In this document: positions 22,798-30,883 of the stretch, in pieces | How the letters are laid out: every line of letters begins with the position of its first letter | How positions within the stretch are numbered: position 1 is the stretch's first letter | Origin: JBHIDJ01 sp046760105 | GTDB taxonomy: Bacteria > Pseudomonadota > Gammaproteobacteria > Acidiferrobacterales > SPGG2 | Reading direction: 5' to 3' | Assembly: GCA_046760105.1 (NCBI GenBank) | Contig: JBHIDJ010000015.1 | Location: forward strand, 1-42,772 | Length of the DNA stretch: 42,772 nucleotides | Made by a program: the position numbers and the translations under genes | The notes under the pieces: generated by a model | Told to the model about the DNA's origin: nothing | Database searches by the model: none | The model's input: only the letters and a program-made list of their open reading frames with translations

Positions 22798-22829
22798 GTA
22801 ATTCGAACTGGCTCAAATCGTCAGGCGTT

Positions 22830-23846
22830 TTAGTTCTTCTCCTTATCGACGAGCTTGTTCGCCTTGATCCAGGGCATCATTTCACGTAGGCGCGCGCCTA
22901 CCTCCTCGACCGGATGCTGGGCCGCCTTGGCGCGCAGCTCCGAGAAGCGCTTGCCACCGGTGTCGTTCTCTGCCATCCATTCGCGCGCGAACTCCCCAGA
23001 CTGAATATCCTTGAGGATCCTTTTCATCTCCATCTTGGTTTGTTGGTTGACCACGCGTGGGCCGCGCGTCAGGTCACCATACTCGGCGGTATTGGATATT
23101 GAGTAACGCATGTCCTGGATACCGCCTTCGTACATCAGATCGACGATTAGCTTCAATTCGTGCAGACATTCGAAATACGCCATCTCCGGTGCATAACCCG
23201 CCTCCGTTAGCGTCTCGTAACCCGCCTGTGCCAACGAGGTCAGGCCGCCACAAAGTACCGTCTGCTCGCCGAACAGATCCGTCTCGGTCTCTTCCCGGAA
23301 AGTGGTCTCTATAATTCCGGCGCGACCGGCACCGATAGCGGCGGCATAGGAAATGCCCAGCTCACGCGCCTTGCCGGAGGCATCCTGCTTCACGGCTACC
23401 AGGGACGGTATCCCGCCACCCTCGCGATAAGTAGAACGCAGCAGGTGGCCCGGGCCTTTCGGGGCCACCATGAACACGTCCAGGTCCGCGCGTGGCTCAA
23501 TGAACCCAAAGTGGATGTTGAAACCATGCGCAAACGCAAGTGCCGATCCCTGCTTTAAGTTGGGCTCCACATGTTCCCTATAAATCGCTGCTTGCCTTTC
23601 GTCCGGCGTCAATATCATGGTTACATCAACGCCGCTCACGGCTTCTCCCACGCTCTTTACAGGCAGTCCAGCCTTTTCGGCCTTCGGCCACGACCCTGAT
23701 CCTTCCCTGAGTCCGACGACCACATCGACGCCGGTGTCTTTAAGATTAAGGGCGTGAGCATGCCCTTGCGAGCCGTAGCCGATAATCGCAACCTTCCTGC
23801 CCTGGATAATCGAAATATCAGCGTCTTTGTCGTAATAGACTTTCAT
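22830..23846 (-). CDS. ilvC: Ketol-acid reductoisomerase (class I, NADP)
   Basis: Second step of valine and isoleucine synthesis: isomerises and reduces acetolactate or acetohydroxybutyrate. The 338-aa, class I length product carries the Rossmann motif IIGYGSQGHAHALNLKDTG, the acidic metal sites DLFGEQTVLCGGL and EXXXE-type ECLHELKLIVDLMYEGG, and the C-terminal SNTAEYGDLTRGPRV. ATG 23846 gives the usual MKVYYDKDADISII; a GTG one codon earlier (23849) is also possible. It follows ilvH by 31 bases in the ilvI-ilvH-ilvC order. Confidence 0.97.
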   Translation of the reverse strand: MKVYYDKDADISIIQGRKVAIIGYGSQGHAHALNLKDTGVDVVVGLREGSGSWPKAEKAGLPVKSVGEAVSGVDVTMILTPDERQAAIYREHVEPNLKQGSALAFAHGFNIHFGFIEPRADLDVFMVAPKGPGHLLRSTYREGGGIPSLVAVKQDASGKARELGISYAAAIGAGRAGIIETTFREETETDLFGEQTVLCGGLTSLAQAGYETLTEAGYAPEMAYFECLHELKLIVDLMYEGGIQDMRYSISNTAEYGDLTRGPRVVNQQTKMEMKRILKDIQSGEFAREWMAENDTGGKRFSELRAKAAQHPVEEVGARLREMMPWIKANKLVDKEKN

Positions 23847-23877
23847 CACACGATAACCACGGTTCTTGTATCCGGTC

Positions 23878-24369
23878 TCAGGCCTTCATGCCCCTTTCAC
23901 CGCGCGCGATCCCGGAGACCCCGGTGCGTGCGACCTCGACAATGCCAACCCCGCGGATAGCCTCGATAAATGCATCCAGCTTGTCCCCGGGTCCGGTCAG
24001 CTCTATGGCGTAGGTCGTCTCCGTCACGTCGATGATGCGGCCGCGGAAGATGTCCACCAGACGCTTGACTTCATCGCGTGAGTCGCCGACCGCACGAACC
24101 TTGGCCAGCATCATCTCCCGTTCGATATGACGCCCTTCCGTCAAATCGGTGAGCTTCACCACGTCGACAAGCTTGTGAAGCTGTTTGGTGATCTGCTCGA
24201 TGATGTTGTCCGACCCCCGTGTAACCAGGGTCATGCGTGACAAGGTCTCATCCTCGGTAGGCGCGACAGTGAGGGAATCGATGTTGAACCCACGGGCGGA
24301 GAACATATTCGCAACCCGAGAGAGCGCCCCGGGTTCATTCTCCAACAAGACCGAAATAATGTGCCGCAT
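23878..24369 (-). CDS. ilvH: Acetolactate synthase small (regulatory) subunit
   Basis: Regulatory subunit giving valine feedback inhibition and full activity to the large subunit. The 163-aa product has an N-terminal ACT domain (RHIISVLLENEPGALSRVA, FSARGFNIDSLTVAPTED) and a C-terminal ALS small-subunit domain (EREMMLAKVRA, IFRGRIIDVTETTYAIELTG). The open frame extends to 24759 inside ilvI, but ATG 24369, five bases after the ilvI stop, gives the standard N terminus. Tight spacing indicates equimolar coupling with ilvI. Confidence 0.96.
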   Translation of the reverse strand: MRHIISVLLENEPGALSRVANMFSARGFNIDSLTVAPTEDETLSRMTLVTRGSDNIIEQITKQLHKLVDVVKLTDLTEGRHIEREMMLAKVRAVGDSRDEVKRLVDIFRGRIIDVTETTYAIELTGPGDKLDAFIEAIRGVGIVEVARTGVSGIARGERGMKA

Positions 24370-24374
24370 GGCAC

Positions 24375-26129
24375 TTACGCCAATTCTCGCTTCGGCGGTG
24401 CTTCTCCCGCCGACGGCGACAGGTGCATCTCGTGGTGACCCCTGCCGGCCGCGATCATCGGATAGACATTCTCGGTCTGGTCCGTCACGAAGTCCATAAA
24501 GACCAAGCGATCTTTCTTCTTGAGTCCTTCTTTCAGCGCCCCCTCGACATCGCCTGGCTTTTCTATGGTCATGCCGACGTGACCAAAGCTTTCCGCCAGA
24601 CGCTTGAAGTCTGGTAGTGCATCCATGTAGGAGTGCGAGTAACGCCGGTCGTAAAAGAACTCCTGCCACTGACGAACCATGCCCATATAGCGGTTGTTGA
24701 GGTTCACAATCTTGATCGGCAGGTCGTACTGTTTGCAGGTAGAGAGCTCCTGGATACACATAATGATGCTCGCCTCACCGGTCACACAGACGACGGTCGA
24801 GTCCGGATGGGCGAACTGCACACCCATTGCTGCGGGCAGTCCAAAGCCCATGGTGCCGAGGCCCCCGGAGTTGATCCAGCGACGCGGCTTGGCGAACTTA
24901 TAGAACTGCGCCGCCCACATCTGGTGCTGGCCCACATCGGATGTGACGAAAGCATCGCCCTTGGTCACCTCATAAAGCGTCTCCAGCACGTATTGGGGCT
25001 TAATGAGCTCGCTCTTACGGTCATAATTGAGGGAATCCACGGCCTTCCACGCCTGCATCTGCTTCCACCAGGCCTTCAGGGCCTCTCCATCAGGCTTCCT
25101 GTCGGAGGCCTTGATCGTGGCGATCATGTCTCTCAAGACGCTGCCAGCGTAGCCAACAATGGGTACATCCACCGGTACATTTTTGGCAATCGACGCGGGA
25201 TCGATATCGACGTGGATGATGCGCGCATACGGACAGAACTTGTTCAGGTCGCCAGTGATACGGTCATCGAAGCGGGCTCCGATGGCGATCAACACGTCGC
25301 ATTCGTGCATCGCCATGTTGGCCTCGTAGGTCCCGTGCATACCCAGCATGCCGACGAACAGCGGATCCGTGGCGGCGAAGGCGCCAAGGCCCATCAGGGT
25401 ATTGGTACACGGGTAACCGAGCAGTTGTACGAACTCGGTGAGCGCCTCCGAGGCCTCGTCTATGATCACACCGCCGCCGGTATAGATCATCGGCCGCTTA
25501 GCCGACAGAAGCAGATCCACGGCCTTCCTGATCTGTCCGGGATGCCCCTTGGTCACCGGGTTATACGAGCGCATCTTGACCGACGTCGGGTAGTGATACT
25601 TCGTCTTGTGCGCCGTCACATCCTTGGGGATGTCCACGTGTACTGGACCGGGTCGTCCGGTTGTGGCGAGATAAAACGCCTTCTTGATCGTCACCGCCAG
25701 ATCCTTGACGTCCCGAACCAGAAAATTGTGCTTGACGCAGGGGCGTGTAATGCCCACGGCATCGACTTCCTGAAAGGCATCGTCACCGATGAGGTGGGTC
25801 GGTACCTGGCCGCTGATCACCACCATCGGGATCGAGTCCATGTAGGCGGTGGCGATGCCGGTGACCGTGTTCGTGATCCCGGGGCCCGAGGTTACCAGTA
25901 CAACCCCGGGCTTTCCGGTCGCGCGGGCGTAGCCGTCGGCCGCGTGCGCCGCGCCCTGCTCATGACGTACCAGGATGTGCTTGACCTTATCCTGCTTGAA
26001 GACCGCGTCATAAATGTGCAGTGCGGCGCCGCCAGGATACCCGAAAACGTACTCAACGCCTTCATCCTGCAGGCAGCGAACAACGATGTCTGCACCGGTT
26101 AACTCTGGATTCACCTGCGACAATTCCAC
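24375..26129 (-). CDS. ilvI: Acetolactate synthase large (catalytic) subunit
   Basis: ThDP- and FAD-dependent enzyme condensing two pyruvates, or pyruvate plus 2-ketobutyrate; first common step of branched-chain synthesis. Length 584 aa. Motifs: VEYVFGYPGGAALHIYDA with the catalytic Glu in HEQGAAHAADGYARATGK; a FAD domain with MLGMHGTYEANMAM; and the ThDP motif starting GEAS and ending NLNNRYMGM. The usual GDG reads GEA here; a Glu at that position is known in homologues. The GTG start at 26129 has GGGAGG six bases upstream. Its leader contains a terminator hairpin and a dyad promoter (separate entries). Confidence 0.96.
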   Translation of the reverse strand: MELSQVNPELTGADIVVRCLQDEGVEYVFGYPGGAALHIYDAVFKQDKVKHILVRHEQGAAHAADGYARATGKPGVVLVTSGPGITNTVTGIATAYMDSIPMVVISGQVPTHLIGDDAFQEVDAVGITRPCVKHNFLVRDVKDLAVTIKKAFYLATTGRPGPVHVDIPKDVTAHKTKYHYPTSVKMRSYNPVTKGHPGQIRKAVDLLLSAKRPMIYTGGGVIIDEASEALTEFVQLLGYPCTNTLMGLGAFAATDPLFVGMLGMHGTYEANMAMHECDVLIAIGARFDDRITGDLNKFCPYARIIHVDIDPASIAKNVPVDVPIVGYAGSVLRDMIATIKASDRKPDGEALKAWWKQMQAWKAVDSLNYDRKSELIKPQYVLETLYEVTKGDAFVTSDVGQHQMWAAQFYKFAKPRRWINSGGLGTMGFGLPAAMGVQFAHPDSTVVCVTGEASIIMCIQELSTCKQYDLPIKIVNLNNRYMGMVRQWQEFFYDRRYSHSYMDALPDFKRLAESFGHVGMTIEKPGDVEGALKEGLKKKDRLVFMDFVTDQTENVYPMIAAGRGHHEMHLSPSAGEAPPKRELA

Positions 26130-26147
26130 AATCGCCTCCCAAGCACG

Positions 26148-26171
26148 AAAAATGCCCGACCCACGGGCATT
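26148..26171 (-). terminator. Intrinsic terminator or attenuator in the ilvI leader
   Basis: On - the RNA forms AATGCCCG (26171-26164) paired with CGGGCATT (26158-26151) over a five-base loop, followed by a T-run (26152-26148). It ends 18 bases before the ilvI GTG. If the promoter candidate just upstream is used, this hairpin would stop transcription before ilvI unless relieved. It could instead end cysS transcription. Confidence 0.8.
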
Positions 26172-26196
26172 GCTCGCGACTCGTTCTAATCACGAC

Positions 26197-26224
26197 AAAT
26201 TACCACAGTGGTACAGTGGGTCAA
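26197..26224 (-). promoter_or_regulatory. Candidate ilvI promoter with internal operator dyad
   Basis: On -, TTGACC at 26219-26224 is a good -35 and TAATTT at 26197-26202 a modest -10, with a 16-bp spacer. A perfect dyad TACCAC-A-GTGGTA (26201-26213) fills most of the spacer and touches the -10, a typical repressor position. Transcription would begin about 20 bases before the terminator hairpin. Confidence 0.5.
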
Positions 26225-26293
26225 TAGCAAAATCAGAAAAAATTGGGCGTTTTGAGCAACTTACGAAGTCGAACGGAACGGCGCGGCGGGCGT

Positions 26294-27745
26294 CTATTCT
26301 CGACGCCAGGTTGTGCCGTCGGGGCCATCCTCAAGAACGATGCCCTTAGCCTTCAACTCGTCGCGAATACGGTCGGCTTCGGCCCAGTCCTTCCGGCGGC
26401 GCGCCTCATCACGCTGTTCGATGAACGCCTCGATCTGTTGCGGCGATAGGGTCACTTCGACCCCGGGGGGTTGTTCGGCAACCAGTACCTGATCCGTCAC
26501 ACTAATCTCGATTCTTCTTTGGAGAAACTCGTTCGGCTCCCTTTGCAACAGTCCCAGCACGCCACCCAAATAGCGCAGGATGGTACCCAGATGTTGGGCT
26601 TGCGGTCGATCGGCGGTGCGCACGCGGTTGATTTCGTGGGCCAAGTCGAATAGGGCCGCCTTTGCTTCGGGGGTGTTGAAGTCGTCATCCATGGCAGCAA
26701 AAAAGCGCGATGCGTAGTCGCTTTGGGGAACGGCAGGTACCTGGTCCGACGGGTCCTCAGGGACGTCCAAACCGCGCAAGGCCAAATAAAGCGTGGTTAG
26801 TCCCTCCTTAGCCTCTTCGAGACTTTGGTCCGAATAGTTCAGCGGGCTGCGATAGTGGGCCGAGAGCAGCAGATAGCGCACGACCTCCGGGTCGTATATC
26901 TTCAAGACTTCGCGGATGGTGAAAAAATTGCCCAAGGATTTGGACATCTTTTGTTCGTCCACCCGCACATGCCCATTGTGCATCCACAGGTTGACGAACG
27001 TCTTTCCCGTTGAAGCCTCACTCTGCGCAACTTCACTGTCATGATGCGGAAACTTAAGATCCATCCCACCACCATGGATGTCAAAATGCTCTCCCAGGCA
27101 ATGAATGGACATGGCCGAGCACTCGATGTGCCAGCCTGGCCGCCCGGGCCCCCAGGGTGAATCCCAGCTTGGCTCGTCTGACTTGGCGGCCTTCCACAGC
27201 ACGAAGTCCAGCGGATCGTCTTTGGCCTCATCGACTTCAACCCGTGCACCTGCCCGCAGCTCACCCAATTGCTGCCCAGACAGCGCCCCGTAGTTATCGA
27301 AGCTACTGACATCATAGTAGATATCCCCGTTGTCACCGCGGTAGGCGTAGCCTTTTTCCAGCAACGCTGCAATCATCTCCTGAACCTGCGGTACGAACTC
27401 GGTGGCTTGTGGTTCGACATCGGGACGCAACACACCGAGCCTTGCAAAATCCTCATGCATGGCCTTAATGAACCGCTCGGTAAGGATTTTAAAATCTTCG
27501 TTATTTTGCTTTGCGCGCTTGATTATTTTGTCATCAATGTCTGTAATGTTACGGACGTAGGTCACACGGTAGCCGCGCGCACGGAGATACCGCACCACCA
27601 CATCAAAGATGACCATCGCGCGAGCGTGTCCCAGATGACAGAAGTCGTACACGGTCATGCCGCACACGTACATGCGTACGTGATCCGCTTCCATAGGTGA
27701 AAAGAGTTCCTTCTTTCTCGTTAGGCTATTGTAGATTTGTAACAT
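26294..27745 (-). CDS. cysS: Cysteinyl-tRNA synthetase
   Basis: Class Ia synthetase charging tRNA-Cys. The 483-aa monomer has MYVCGMTVYDFCHLGHAR (zinc Cys and HIGH-type motif), the zinc site Cys in GWHIECSAMS with FDIHGGGMDLKFPHH, and the KMSKS loop EQKMSKSLGNFFT. A C-terminal anticodon-recognition domain ends with RIRDELKAKGIVLEDGPDGT, a normal family end. ATG 27745 lies 29 bases after the end of the broken gltX on the same strand. A leftover gltX promoter may still drive cysS. Confidence 0.97.
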   Translation of the reverse strand: MLQIYNSLTRKKELFSPMEADHVRMYVCGMTVYDFCHLGHARAMVIFDVVVRYLRARGYRVTYVRNITDIDDKIIKRAKQNNEDFKILTERFIKAMHEDFARLGVLRPDVEPQATEFVPQVQEMIAALLEKGYAYRGDNGDIYYDVSSFDNYGALSGQQLGELRAGARVEVDEAKDDPLDFVLWKAAKSDEPSWDSPWGPGRPGWHIECSAMSIHCLGEHFDIHGGGMDLKFPHHDSEVAQSEASTGKTFVNLWMHNGHVRVDEQKMSKSLGNFFTIREVLKIYDPEVVRYLLLSAHYRSPLNYSDQSLEEAKEGLTTLYLALRGLDVPEDPSDQVPAVPQSDYASRFFAAMDDDFNTPEAKAALFDLAHEINRVRTADRPQAQHLGTILRYLGGVLGLLQREPNEFLQRRIEISVTDQVLVAEQPPGVEVTLSPQQIEAFIEQRDEARRRKDWAEADRIRDELKAKGIVLEDGPDGTTWRRE

Positions 27746-27774
27746 AACTTCAGTAGCCAGTTTTCAATGGATCA

Positions 27775-28645
27775 CTAGTAATGACTTTTGCACGCGATTG
27801 CCTTGGCCTGCTGTATGCGTGTCCGTACGCGGTCCGCGGGCATAATTTCAAGCAACCGGGCGAGTTCGGGGCATTGTTCTTTGTTCGTCAGCGCCACACG
27901 CGCCGGCCGATAGGCGGCAGCACCTTTTTTTGCCCGTTCTCGTCGTAAGAGCTCTACCGAACTGATTAAAACTTCCCACACTATCCTCATAGGCTTCAAG
28001 AAAATGTTCGAGGTACTCGGGCTCTACGGTGCTGACAATTTCCCTGGCGCGACCAGTCAGTTTAAAACAAACATTGCTAAAAACAATTCGCGCCCAATCT
28101 AAAGCTTGATAGGGAAATGTGATGTTAGCGCGCACGGTGTCTACGAAGATATCCTGCTTATCCGCCGGAACCAGTGTGTGAACATTAGGTCCCATCCAGT
28201 CCCAGAATTCGTCTTGCGAAGCAAGACGCACGGCCTCATGCTGGCAGTGCAACAACTGCGCCTTATCGAATCTTGCCGGCGCATGATAAAGGCATTTCAT
28301 ATCAAACGCATCGGCAAGCCCGCCAAGATCCGAAAGCGTATACTTATCATATGTATGTCCTAAGCGCGCAAGATAGTTGTTGATCGCAAGAACGAGGAAC
28401 CCTGAAGCGCGGAGCCCATCGACGGTACGGCTGCCGTGACGCTTGGATAAGGGGACGCCGTCAACACCCACGACGAGAGCAATGTGGGCGTAGGCAGGCA
28501 CCGGCAGTTCGAGCCCTTGCAAGATCAACATTTGCCGCGGCGTGTTCGTGAGATGGTCTTCACCCCGTACTATCAGCGTGACACCCAGATGAAGCAAGCC
28601 TGTCGGACTCGGGGCAAATCGGGCCTTGACTACTGCGGAGTCCAT
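27775..28645 (-). pseudogene. gltX: Glutamyl-tRNA synthetase remnant (internal deletion plus frameshift)
   Basis: The N terminus reads KARFAPSPTGLLHLG, the HIGH region of GluRS, but jumps directly into VRGEDHLTNTPRQMLILQG, which normally lies about 170-200 residues later. Most of the Rossmann and acceptor-binding region is thus missing. The KMSKS-type loop VPLSKRHGS and part of the anticodon domain (LADAFDMKCLYHAPARFD) follow. At a seven-base homopolymer (27925-27931) the frame shifts; the correct C terminus (KKGAAAYRPARVALTNKEQ, PELARLLEIMPADRVRTRI) continues in another frame to 27775. It matches the shorter second GluRS type often found beside cysS. It cannot encode an active synthetase, so another gltX must exist elsewhere. 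Confidence 0.88.
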
Positions 28646-28696
28646 GGCCAGGCGATGGTAGCGGAAAGCTCAAGGGAGCTCCAAAATACAGTGTAG

Positions 28697-28725
28697 TTGC
28701 GCCCTTCGCCCAACTCGAGCACAAT
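28697..28725 (+). promoter_or_regulatory. Candidate promoter for ppiB-lpxH
   Basis: TTGCGC at 28697-28702, a 17-bp spacer and CACAAT at 28720-28725 (four of six). It lies in the divergent space between the gltX remnant and ppiB, about 35 bases before the ppiB start. Moderate match only. Confidence 0.35.
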
Positions 28726-28760
28726 TTTGTCCGTCAGGGTACACACAACGGAGCTGGCCA

Positions 28761-29273
28761 GTGGAACAGACAACTAAGGTTCACATAAAGACAAACTTCG
28801 GTAATCTTGTCCTTGAGCTTTTTCCCGACAAGGCGCCTAAGTCTGTGGACAATTTCCTAAAATACGTACGCGCAGGCTTTTACAAGGACACGCTGATCCA
28901 CCGCGTCATCTCCAACTTCATCATTCAAGGTGGTGGTTTTGGTTCGGAAATGGTTCAGAAAGCAACGTATCCACCCATTTCAAACGAGGCCAAAAACGGG
29001 CTGCGCAATGAACGTGGCACCATTGCATTGGCCCGCACAAATGACCCTCACTCCGCGACCAGTCAGTTTTTCATCAACCTCGCGGACAATGATTTCCTCA
29101 ATTATACCTCGTCGACTCCGGGGGGGTGGGGTTATTGCGTGTTTGGACACGTCATCGAGAGCATGCACGTGGCGGAGACCATCAGTGGGGTGCCAACTGG
29201 TTCGCGATATGGTTTCGAAAATGTACCGCTTACCGATGTTTTTATCGAGAAAGTGCAGGCGGTAAAAGCATGA
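28761..29273 (+). CDS. ppiB: Peptidyl-prolyl cis-trans isomerase B (cyclophilin)
   Basis: Cytoplasmic cyclophilin that speeds prolyl isomerisation in folding proteins. The 170-aa product has VHIKTNFGNLVLELFPDKAP, the catalytic-Arg region LIHRVISNFIIQGGGFG, and NDPHSATSQFFINLADN, all conserved in PpiB. No signal peptide, so it is the cytosolic form. The start is GTG 28761 with GGAG seven bases upstream. lpxH starts 23 bases downstream, so the two are probably co-transcribed. Confidence 0.95.
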   Translation: MEQTTKVHIKTNFGNLVLELFPDKAPKSVDNFLKYVRAGFYKDTLIHRVISNFIIQGGGFGSEMVQKATYPPISNEAKNGLRNERGTIALARTNDPHSATSQFFINLADNDFLNYTSSTPGGWGYCVFGHVIESMHVAETISGVPTGSRYGFENVPLTDVFIEKVQAVKA

Positions 29274-29296
29274 CTAAGATCAGTTAACCCGCGGCA

Positions 29297-30061
29297 GTGA
29301 CTACGTTATTCATCTCCGATTTGCATCTGTGTGGGCAGCGTCCAGCCATCACGCGTCTGTTTCTTGACTTCCTGCAGCACCAGGCGAAGAACGCCGAAGC
29401 GTTATACATCCTAGGCGATCTTTTTGAGTATTGGATCGGCGACGAGGCCGCGTCACAAGAACATCACCGACCGATAATCGACGGCCTGCGAACACTAGCC
29501 CGGTCCGGTACACCGGTGTTCGTCATACCGGGTAACAGAGATTTTCTCCTTGGTATTGAGTTCGAACGGCAGACAGACTGTCGACTCTTAGAAGATCCGA
29601 TGATTGTGGATCTTTATGGTACGCGCGTATTACTCATGCACGGCGACAGTTTATGTACCGATGACTGTGAATACCAAGCATTTCGCAAAATGGTGCGCAG
29701 TAAGTCCTGGATGCACGCTTACCTGGCAAAAACTCTGGATGAGCGCGATGCCTTGTTCCGTCAGTATCGCGAGATGAGCAAGCTAGCGACCGCACACAAG
29801 AAGCCTGAGATTATGGACGTGAACCAACAGGCGGTGGAAACCGTCATGCGAGAGCACCAGACTTACGACTTGATCCACGGTCACACCCACAGGCCGGCAC
29901 AACATGTCTTCGAGCTAGACGGTCAACGTGCCCGCCGGACAGTATTAGGGGACTGGTATGAACACGGCAGCGTGTTGCGTTGCGACGCAAATGGCTGGGT
30001 TTTGGATACACTGCCGCTCGCGCAGCCCGATCACACCACTACCGCCACGCCCGTGGGCTAG
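29297..30061 (+). CDS. lpxH: UDP-2,3-diacylglucosamine diphosphatase
   Basis: Cleaves UDP-2,3-diacylglucosamine to lipid X and UMP, fourth step of lipid A synthesis, at the inner face of the membrane. The 254-aa protein carries the calcineurin-type metallophosphatase motifs in order: FISDLHL, GDLFEYWIGD, PGNRDFL, LLMHGDSLCTDD and IHGHTHRPAQH. The start is GTG 29297, with no strong ribosome site, suggesting coupling to ppiB. With lptFG in the same window it belongs to the LPS pathway. The gene is followed by about 820 bp of repeats with no gene. Confidence 0.95.
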   Translation: MTTLFISDLHLCGQRPAITRLFLDFLQHQAKNAEALYILGDLFEYWIGDEAASQEHHRPIIDGLRTLARSGTPVFVIPGNRDFLLGIEFERQTDCRLLEDPMIVDLYGTRVLLMHGDSLCTDDCEYQAFRKMVRSKSWMHAYLAKTLDERDALFRQYREMSKLATAHKKPEIMDVNQQAVETVMREHQTYDLIHGHTHRPAQHVFELDGQRARRTVLGDWYEHGSVLRCDANGWVLDTLPLAQPDHTTTATPVG

Positions 30062-30227
30062 GTGGTTCGCCAAGCTCGTAACTTTCCTCCCAACCCTTTC
30101 GATAACCACAAGAACAAACACTCTATTCGCCCCGTCGGTGTAAGCGCAAGGCGACTAGTGTAGCCCCGTCTGGGCCCCGACACAGCCCAAGCGGGGCGAG
30201 GACAGGGCGAGACGGATGAAGACAAAA

Positions 30228-30379
30228 GTCCAGTGGGTAACGCGGTATACGGCGAAGGTCCAGTGGGTGAACCGGAATAAGATGACAGTCCAGCGGGTGA
30301 GGCGGTGGAAGACGAAGGTCCAGTGGGTGAACCGGAATTAAGATGACAGTCCAGTGGACTGTCATCCCGGTGAACGGGC
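30228..30379. repeat. Five-copy 30-bp tandem repeat
   Basis: Copies of GTCCAG(T/C)GGGT start at 30228, 30258, 30288, 30318 and 30349, a period of 30 with one 31. The 3' halves alternate between two versions (AACCGGAAT-type and GAGGCGGTGG-type). Two more copies in the same 30-bp phase start at 30488 and 30518. There are no unique spacers. Confidence 0.88.
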
Positions 30380-30559
30380 TTGCCGCGGACGGCAAGCCCT
30401 GGCCTCTCAAGCGAAGCAGGATCGCGAAGCGCAGAGAGTTCGTCCCGTCGAACGCCCAGCCATGGGTGAGCCGGGGCATTGCAAAGGGTCCAGTGGGTGA
30501 GGCGGTACAGGGTGAAGGCCCAGTGGGCCTTCACCCCGCCGAACGCCCAAGCCACGGAG

Positions 30560-30805
30560 GGCTTGGGCCGGTGCCAGAGCGAAGCAGGGACTGCGTAGCG
30601 AATGGATTTGCCCGGCGAACGGGCTGGCCACGGATGGCCAGCCCCCGGCTTGCAAGCGTAGCGGGAATACGAAGCGCAGCAAGGCTTGGGCGGGTGCCAG
30701 AGCGAAGCAGGGACTGCGTAGCGAATGGATTCGCCCGGCGAACGGGCTGGCTACGGATGGCCAGCCCCGGGCTTTCGAGCGATGCAGGGATAGCATAGCG
30801 AAGAA
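30560..30805. repeat. 123-bp tandem duplication with embedded hairpins
   Basis: GTGCCAGAGCGAAGCAGGGA begins at 30571 and again at 30694, 123 bp apart, and near-identity continues through the hairpin GGGCTGGCC...GGCCAGCCC into diverging ends. Each unit contains the alternating motif GCGAAGCAGGGACTGCGTAGCG. Confidence 0.88.
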
Positions 30806-30883
30806 AGCACCTTCGGGCGGCTCGGGGCGCAGGCGGAAAAGGGCGAAACTCTGGAGCCACGCGCTTACACCGACGGGGCGCCT

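Larger units (their letters stand above)
30062..30883. repeat. Gene-free mosaic of tandem and inverted repeats
   Basis: No real gene is visible; long open frames on both strands here are by-products of GC-rich repeats with 30-bp periodicity. The region contains 30-bp tandem repeats (30228-30379 and 30488-30540), a 123-bp tandem duplication (about 30560-30805), and at least six strong hairpins: GACAGTCCA-G-TGGACTGTC (30346-30362, approximate), GGGCTTGCC/GGCAAGCCC (30376-30399), GAAGGCCCA-G-TGGGCCTTC (near 30514-30532), GCCCAAGCC/GGCTTGGGC (30545-30568), GGGCTGGCC/GGCCAGCCC (30621-30644), and a copy near 30744-30767. Confidence 0.85.

Noticed and set aside
24700..24800. Inactivated acetolactate synthase because GDG reads GEA
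   Set aside because: Glu at this position is known in functional homologues, and all other catalytic motifs are intact.
24633..26102. 489-codon frame antisense to ilvI
   Set aside because: Exact antisense of a well-conserved enzyme; His/Arg/Val-rich shadow with no recognisable motif.
26130..26180. Short frame MPVGRAFFVLG in the ilvI leader as an attenuation peptide
   Set aside because: It overlaps the terminator hairpin itself, lacks a run of Ile/Val/Leu codons and has no ribosome site.
30228..30540. CRISPR array (regular 30-bp repeats)
   Set aside because: Repeats are directly abutting with no unique spacers, units vary internally, and no cas gene is nearby.
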